Assembly: GCF_031755915.1 (NCBI RefSeq)
Contig: NC_083379.1
Coordinates: 21,152,001 to 21,216,000 of the forward strand
Direction: 5' to 3'
DNA from: Ziziphus jujuba
Lineage: Eukaryota; Streptophyta; Magnoliopsida; Rosales; Rhamnaceae
Length of the DNA stretch: 64,000 nucleotides
Within the stretch, counting starts at the first letter, position 1; each line of letters opens with the position of its first letter. The notes beneath the pieces were generated by a model. It was not told where the DNA came from, made no database searches, and saw only the letters and a program-made list of their open reading frames with translations. Positions 57,821 to 64,000 of the stretch are shown here, in pieces. The translations under genes were made by a program, and so were the position numbers.

Positions 57821-58523
57821 TTACTAAATTACAAATTTAATAATGATTAATATTTTATATATTTTGCATAAGTGTTACTAATTTTTTTCAATTTTTTCAT
57901 ATGCAGTATGAGGCTATAATATCGTCAACAAGAGGATGTCAACTTCCATTTCAATGAATATGCATTTATGGAAGTTAATTAATATTAAATTTATTATGAA
58001 AAAATACAATAGTTTATAAATTATATAAAAATATCAATGAGATAATATTTATTTTAAATTTTTGTATACTAATTATTTTGGATGAAATTAGTTTTAATTT
58101 TTTTATATTTTAATTTTTTATATTTTTACTATTTTAATCACTTTTCACAAAATTTAAAAAAAAAAAAAAAGACGACATGTTAACACATAACAACGTCGCC
58201 AAACATATTTGACAACATTTAATTGTTTATTTTTAGTGACTCATATATTTAATGATACTTTAAAAAAAATCGTTAATAGTTTTTTTAGCGACACATTTAT
58301 TCCATTATTTATTAATACAATTCTAATAGTAAATAGATATAGGGTTAAATAAAAATTTGCCTAAACAAAAACGATCTACTTACCATTGTCACTGTAGGGG
58401 AAAAAAGAAAAAGCTACAGCATAAAATAGTACAATGTAAGTTTTTTAGTCAGGTGTACTGCATTGTACTTCGTAAAAACGTACTATATGCTAAAGGGGCA
58501 ATGTTGACTTTGTACAAACTAAA

Positions 58524-58650
58524 CCTGTGTATATATAAGACAGACTGCAATTCAGAACCTGTGTAGCACTCCATTAATCCAGCTACAAATGATTACTACA
58601 CTTCTGTGACTCTCTCTCACCCAGCATCCATGGCCTTCTCTTCAAAATAG
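58524..58650 (+). promoter_or_regulatory. Possible orphan promoter and start codon
   Basis: TATATATAAG at about 58530-58540 is followed 90 bp later by a C/T-rich leader (CTCTCTCTCACCCAGCATCC) and an ATG at 58630 in good context (CATCCATGGC). The frame MAFSSK ends at once. The arrangement of TATA box, pyrimidine leader and AUGGCU/C start resembles a plant gene front whose body has been removed. No coding follows up to PPO. Weak evidence. Confidence 0.3.
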
Positions 58651-59099
58651 TTGCTACAGTATGATTTCTTATGTCTCCTCCTTCTTTTTACTTCTGCATG
58701 ATATAAAACTACGAATATATATATATATATATATTATATAAAATTGTCTTCAAAGAATATTGGATTTACATATCACTGTATGTTTTCTTCCTTATCTCAT
58801 CAATATGTTATTTATACATCCTAAATAGACAATACGATGATAACACTTTTATCATCGTAAATTAAAAGTTGGTTTTGCAATTTGTATTTTGTCCGATCCT
58901 GATTAAACCATTAGCAGTTTTCATGACTCATGTCGTCCACATGGATGTCCAACCATGTGTTTTGATAAACGGATTTGTTAAATATACACGATTTGTAATT
59001 GCATTTAATTATAAATTGTTTTATTGTATTTTAATTTGTTTGTGTTTCGTATAAGTTTTGTGGAATTTATTAGTACAAAATTTATATTTGGAATAAACG

Positions 59100-59219
59100 G
59101 ATTTAATAGTATTAGTGACATGAGGGCTTTTTTTTATTATTTTGGAGGGTTCGATAAGATTTTTTTGAGATCAGAACTTGTTTAGAGTTCCGATTAAAAA
59201 TTTTAGACGGATCCTAACA
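59100..59219 (+). mobile_element. Orphan 3' tail of an L-type LTR
   Basis: About 120 bp matches the L terminus: 'GGGTTCGATAAGATTTTTTTGA', 'GATCAGAACTTGTTTAGAGTTCCG', 'TTTTAGACGGATCCTAACA'. It is diverged and lacks the rest of the LTR, as at 5600-5805. Confidence 0.6.
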
Positions 59220-62200
59220 ACAGAACCATTACATTCTTTTTCTTTCTTTGTTCCCTTCTTTTTTTTTTTTTTTTCCTGGTAATGTTAATAGTACAACAGT
59301 GCTAATATGTACCAAAACATTTAACAAATGCATGTGTTAATATATTACTTATTAATAAATAAATTTTTAAATGAATAAAAAAAAAAGACCAATTAAATAT
59401 TATCATATTATTTATTATACTATTTTATAAAAAATATTAATGAATACTTAGGTAACTCTAATATTAGTGTTACTAATATTAATGAATAGCATAGCAGAAC
59501 TTAAACATAAAAATGTATGTTCCATGGTAAATTCGTACTTACAACATAAGAGTGTGGAACTGTAAAGTATGGGTCTTTTGTTTTCATTTTTATATGAAAA
59601 TGATGAGTGTTAAAATCCTTTCCTATAATAAGGTGCAGGCCCCCGTAGATAGATGCCCCATATAGCCCCTCCCAACTTAAAAAATAGTAATAATAATAAA
59701 TTATTTTTTAAATTTGGTTTGTTCTATTTATTGGTTAATATCTTGAAATAAAATGACATGGTTCTTATTGATCATTGGAAAATTGGACTCTAGAACAGTG
59801 GAGAGATATATTTTTGATAGAGTGGATAGATCAACCTTTTAGTCTATGTTATCAATTAATCACTTGGTTATCCATTCAGCTTCCCTTCCTTCAAGTCTTC
59901 TATAGTGGTTACAGCCATTTGGGGAACGAGAAAATAATGGATCAACCTTTTAGTCTATGTTATCAGTTAATCACTTGGTTATCCATTCAGAAAGCCTGGA
60001 CATGAACATCATGTGGTAAATTTCAAATATTATCTCTTTTCTAATTAATAACAATAACGTGTTTCTCCAAAAAATAATAATAATAATAATAATAACAATA
60101 CTAAGTAAATTGATTATTAAAATCATCCTGATCCACTAAATTTCCGTATCCATCCAATAATTCACCTAGGAAATCACTTAAACTAGAACATTAATTAAAT
60201 TAGTAAATCCAGTTCTAGACTCAAATTGAATAATTAGAGCATGAAGTAAATGCGATGATATTGACAGATGCGTAATCCTTTATAATTTATGCATTGACCA
60301 GGCATCACCCTACCAAATAAAGTGTATACTAACACTAGATGATGATAAATATAGTGGCAAAACTATTAGAAATATATTTTAGTTTTGGATTTGATCAAAC
60401 TTGAATGAAATCTTCTTCTTCTTCTTCTTTTTTTTTTTTTTCCTTAAGTTGGATGAAATCCTTCTACATTTGAGTTTAGAATATTGTGATACCTTAATTA
60501 ACAAAGGGAATGAAATCTCACTATACCAACAACAAAAATAATGTTGACCTTTTTTTCAAGAAAATATAATGTTGACTATTTTGAAATTAAGATAGATTTT
60601 ATTTTTGGATCTTCTATTTGAGTATTGCACGTCTATGGTTAAAATCTGACCACAATATTGTTCAAATCTGACCAATATTGTTCAGAACCATAACCTTCTA
60701 CGTTATGGTTTTGGTTATCGTTCAAATCTGACCACCAGTACATGCTCCATGCAAGTAGAAGTAGATGCCGAAACTTGTGTGGACCCAGTTTCGCACCATG
60801 TTAGAGGATTTCTTTGGAAATTTCTTCAAATAAGTATAAAACTATCAAAATTAAATCACATTCACATTGTAACATCATGGATTTTCTATTCGTCCGCTCT
60901 AAGTATGAAAAGGATAAATCGTTTAAAAAAAATTAAATTTGAAAAGATAAATCAAAACTGCTGACTGCGTAAATCACATACGAACGTTAGGTGCTGTTCG
61001 GCCAAGTATCGCGTCATCCATTTCATCAAATGAGCGAAGCTGCCTTAAATTCATTTTCGTCTTTTTTTTTTCTTTTTTTTTTTCTCTCTCTTAATCTCAC
61101 CTATTTTCTAAAAAAATGATAATTATACTTTTGATTCTATATATGTCTCTAATTTTAAAGTTAGTTGTGTTTTCGTCTTAATATATTATTTTCAACTTAT
61201 TTTTAATTTTAAAATTTAATAACAGTTTAAACAATTTTAATATAGTTAAAGATTTATTGAAAAAAAATTGAAATGGACTGTGTAATTGTCTTAATTTGAC
61301 AATTATTGATGATTTTCCTTCATATTACCTCTTTTTAAACTGTTTACTATATCAAACCATGTCAATATATGTTAAAAAGTTAATTATATACTAATAGGAC
61401 AAAATTTTAATATTAAATTCTCAATTTGCTTTTTTTATTTTTTTTAATTAATTAGGAATTTAGGCACTTTTATTTTGTCTCAAATTTCATAATTGGCCAT
61501 CTATTTTTTTATCAAAACTTTCGAAATAGCACTTCCATGTCATGAATTTAACCCCATTGTTTTGACTTTTTGTTATTTTCTGCCCGGTATATTGAAATTA
61601 CAATTAAAATTGAGGACTGCAATTGCAAAATGAAAAATTAAAAATAGAATATCCATTTGAGAATTCATGGCAGATGGTGGAAAAGAATAGTTAACTTTTT
61701 AAAAAATAATTGAAAAAAAAAATGCACTTTAAGATTGTTTTCTTTCCATATCAAAAGTCGTTTTGAAGCTAAATTTGTTATTACGCTTTATTGCACTGTT
61801 GTCTCTGTATTTTTGAAAGCATGCAACCATACTTCAAATTGTTTTCATCAAAAAGGAGGCGTTAAATGGTACGTAATGGTCATGTGAGTTAGTTTGGCAG
61901 CTCTGTGAAAAGCAAAAATGTCAATCCCATCTTCCATCTTCTTCCTTTTCTTCTTCACTTCGATTTCCTTGAAACAAAACCAAAGAAATAAAAATAAATA
62001 AATAAACAAAGATGGTTCGAAATCGAGATACCTAAAATAGTCTAACTAACATTTGAAATTAGTTTACAAATCTAATTAAAGCAAGAGTAAGAAAAAAAAT
62101 ACCAAGATTTAATATGAATTTAACAAACTGTTTTCATTTACATTATTCCTCGTGCAGTGACAATCTGCCTTTGTAACATAAAACTTGTTCATTCAAGTTA

Positions 62201-62413
62201 TATTATTATAAGATAATTCATAAAAATAAGAAATATATAATAATAATAATAATAATAATAATCCTTAAATAAGCCTACCCACATATGTTCATCACTATAT
62301 ATTACCAAAAACGTAAAACCAGAAATCCTGTTACATAATCCTGATCGGATCCCATTTGGTCACTTTCTCTGCACATTCCAATATTAACCCTATAACAACT
62401 AATGGGTTAAAGA
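59220..62413. other. Gene-free region downstream of PPO
   Basis: AT-rich, with no supported gene. It includes a local duplication (see 59829-59990), an (AAT)n run at 60068-60095, poly(T) tracts at 60425-60441 and 61063-61083, and (AAT)n at 62238-62261. The last 100-200 bp, on the minus strand, should hold the PPO 3' untranslated region. I see no clear AATAAA on the minus strand close to the stop. Confidence 0.6.
59829..59990 (+). repeat. 51-bp direct duplication
   Basis: 59829-59879 and 59940-59990 are identical except for one base (GATCAACCTTTTAGTC... to ...TTATCCATTCAG), with 60 bp between them. A recent local duplication. Confidence 0.9.
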
Positions 62414-64000
62414 TCAAGAAGCAAACTCAATTTTGAGTTCACCAATGCTGACGAGTCCTTTCCCAGTCCTTGGGACCAAAGTCACCACCACACTATCATC
62501 ATCTTCAGCTTCCAAATCCTCCAGTAAGTCCGTCAGTCCTAGCCTCAAACAAGTTTTCAACTTCTTCTGATTCTTTTGCTTACGTGGAACACTCACAAAA
62601 CTCCCCGCGAACTCTGACTTGTCCGGTCCGCTGGGCAAATCATCTTCATCGTTCACATAAACATCAAATTTCACCGGCAAATCTCTATCAAACTCAATCC
62701 CATCGATCACCAAGACCTCTTCTTCCTCTTCCTTTTCTTGCTTGCTTCTCCTCTTCTTCTTCGGCCTATCAACCACGGTCCTTATCACCGAATCCAATAT
62801 CACCGGAAAATCGGTCGTCGTCACCGTTTTCTTTGATACGGCAGCCTGAGCTACACCGAGTGCTCTAACAGCACTTGCTACTTTGCTCAGCTTCGATTTA
62901 CGAGGAGTTGGTCTGGTTTTCAGCCATGGAATATCCACATCTTGATAAACATAGCCAAGCTTTTTCTCATCAAGGCAATCTCTGACTTTAACACGAACAA
63001 GCTGTTTGTTCTCATCGTAGAAAAGAAACCCGGCATTTAGCCAATCCGGATCAGTGATATCTTTTCTTTTGCCTCCTAACGTTTTCCATATCGTCCACAT
63101 CCGATCGACGTTCGAATGGTGTGCAAAAAACATCGGATCCCTAGCGGCGGAATAGAAGTTCCCCATGTTCTCAAGATTAGGCTGAGTGTTATCCCCACTC
63201 CATAGGTGGACAGGACCATGAGGAATGTTCTCAATGGAACCAGCTCCCGGGTCGGGTTCTTCGCCAGATCGGAAAGCACCGCCGAAGAACAGCTTAGGGT
63301 TCTTGCCGTTGGACACCACTTGCCGGTACATGATTGTGAGATTGCTGGTGAGCTGATCCCGTTTTGTTGTCGTCTCATCCGTACCATTATAGTCGAGATC
63401 GAGAAGCGTTGGTGGTTGGTGGCCGGCGTTTCGAAGAGTGTCGTAGAGTGGCGATTTCAAGTTGGCATACAATGCAGGTAATTGCATGCCTGGAGGAGAG
63501 TCCCAGTTCCAAAATGGCAAAGCAAAGGTAGGATCGTTGATAAGCTTCCCTAAGATCTTCTCGTAGAAATATAAGTAGTAGCGGTGGAAGGGGAAGAAGA
63601 GCCAACAATTGTGAACTTGAAGCTCAAGGTCTGGGAACCCAACTTGATCGTAAGCTGCGTCGCAGTAAGCGCAATGGATGTTAGCTTGTTGCGTAAAATT
63701 ACGTGGATCGTCTTCGGGCAGAGCTTTCATTAGAGCAATGGCTTTGGAATACTTTTCTATATAATTCTTGTCTACTACATGAGCAGCTGGCCTAACTCGC
63801 AATTGATTCGATTGCGGAGGTAGCTTGAAATCTATGATCTTATCGGATTTTGGAGGGCAACAATCTGTTGGTTTTGCACCGGAAGGCAAATCTGGTGGTC
63901 CGCAGTTGGAAAGATCCGGTGGCGCCACCGGAGCTGCAATGGAGAATGAATTGGAGCCCAACCCATTTACCCCATATAGTCCTCCTAGACCAATAAGCAC
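62414..64000 (-). CDS. PPO: Polyphenol oxidase (catechol oxidase/tyrosinase type), plastid, 5' end outside window
   Basis: It oxidises o-diphenols (and possibly monophenols) to o-quinones in the thylakoid lumen, causing browning and defence. 528 codons without an intron end at TGA (62414-62416). The first in-window codon is GTG, not the start; the transit peptide's beginning is missing. Visible, counting in-window residues: end of the thylakoid-transfer segment (LIGLGGLYG, cleavage near AAPVA, 22-26); disulfide Cys 33, 47, 48, 110; CuA His109, His130, His139 with thioether Cys113; CuB His261, His265, His295; waterkeeper-type Glu257 and gatekeeper Phe282; DWL domain 319-360 with YVY (350-352); a Lys/Glu-rich linker (412-430); KFDV domain from 444 to the end. 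Copper ligands are complete, so it looks functional. Role assignments follow plant PPO structures. Confidence 0.97.
   Translation of the reverse strand: MLIGLGGLYGVNGLGSNSFSIAAPVAPPDLSNCGPPDLPSGAKPTDCCPPKSDKIIDFKLPPQSNQLRVRPAAHVVDKNYIEKYSKAIALMKALPEDDPRNFTQQANIHCAYCDAAYDQVGFPDLELQVHNCWLFFPFHRYYLYFYEKILGKLINDPTFALPFWNWDSPPGMQLPALYANLKSPLYDTLRNAGHQPPTLLDLDYNGTDETTTKRDQLTSNLTIMYRQVVSNGKNPKLFFGGAFRSGEEPDPGAGSIENIPHGPVHLWSGDNTQPNLENMGNFYSAARDPMFFAHHSNVDRMWTIWKTLGGKRKDITDPDWLNAGFLFYDENKQLVRVKVRDCLDEKKLGYVYQDVDIPWLKTRPTPRKSKLSKVASAVRALGVAQAAVSKKTVTTTDFPVILDSVIRTVVDRPKKKRRSKQEKEEEEEVLVIDGIEFDRDLPVKFDVYVNDEDDLPSGPDKSEFAGSFVSVPRKQKNQKKLKTCLRLGLTDLLEDLEAEDDDSVVVTLVPRTGKGLVSIGELKIEFAS

Larger units (their letters stand above)
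50780..58300 (+). mobile_element. CACTA-like DNA transposon with GCGACGC hairpin repeats, split by a solo LTR
   Basis: The left end CACTACGTGAAAATTG at 50780 fits a CACTA (En/Spm) terminus. The following 280 bp carry scattered GCGAC/GTCGC motifs in both orientations, like CACTA subterminal repeats. Inside are hairpin units (51230-51950), tRNA-like modules (52003-52800), more hairpins right of the LTR (56316-56930), and a transcribed-looking remnant (57090-57820). GCGAC/GTCGCC motifs persist to about 58295. I could not find the matching right terminus, so the right border and 3-bp duplication are unproven. No transposase domain is recognisable. Confidence 0.5.

Noticed and set aside
60749..60964. 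71-codon frame near 60.8 kb
   Set aside because: No recognisable family, AT-rich C-terminus, no promoter or splice context. It is indistinguishable from chance.
62470..63608. Antisense and alternative frames over PPO (up to 132 codons)
   Set aside because: They are shadows of the PPO coding strand. No family resemblance and no independent signals.

Overview
The window is plant nuclear DNA, most likely from a eudicot. It is AT-rich and full of poly(A)/poly(T) and (TA)n tracts. Nearly all of it is nested, decayed retrotransposons. The one convincing host protein gene is at the right edge: a plastid polyphenol oxidase (PPO) on the minus strand, 62414-64000, open at the window end. I cannot name the species. 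Family labels used below are local: L = a long LTR of 2.8-3.0 kb (ends TGTAACACC...CCTGACA); G = a Ty3/gypsy family with 1.13-kb LTRs (TGATGCGAA...CGTATCA) and a Met-tRNA primer site; T = an LTR starting TGTTGAA.

Layout. 1-5805: the end of an L LTR cuts a G gag, followed by a ladder of three G LTRs separated by leader/primer-site remnants, then an orphan L tail. 5806-14260: gene-free; two related, heavily diverged LTR-like blocks and one T-LTR-like repeat. 14261-23199: a minus-strand G element whose 3' LTR is split by a second, plus-strand G element (14615-17424). 23443-24576: a solo G LTR. 25124-30860: a minus-strand LINE whose reverse transcriptase is split by a solo L LTR (27300-30118). 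31207-31488: a Myb/SANT-like gene fragment. 33244-35146: a second, 5'-truncated LINE with about 19-bp target duplications. 35330-36263: a degenerate minisatellite. 36264-39976: a minus-strand L-like LTR. 39977-48522: a minus-strand Ty1/copia element split by a solo T LTR (41711-42739) and a solo L LTR (44500-47349). 50780-58300: a CACTA-like DNA element built of GCGACGC inverted repeats plus four tRNA-like modules, split by a solo L LTR (53094-56127). 58301-62413: gene-free flank, then PPO.

How it fits together. Five solo LTRs have exact 4-5 bp target duplications (GAGAA, AAGT, CCCTA, GGCAT, AATAT). In three cases the host element's reading frame resumes across the insertion, which proves the nesting order. 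Removal of element interiors by LTR-LTR recombination has been the main process here. All transposon coding regions carry stops, frameshifts, deletions or lost catalytic residues, so none looks autonomous.

The most unusual structure is the CACTA-like element. It has tandem hairpin units ending in GGAACAGGCGACGC-type arms, and four repeated modules with pol III A-box/B-box-like spacing. Other points of interest are W-box-rich L LTRs, a G LTR that codes for the end of its own polyprotein, and a possible orphan promoter at 58524-58650.
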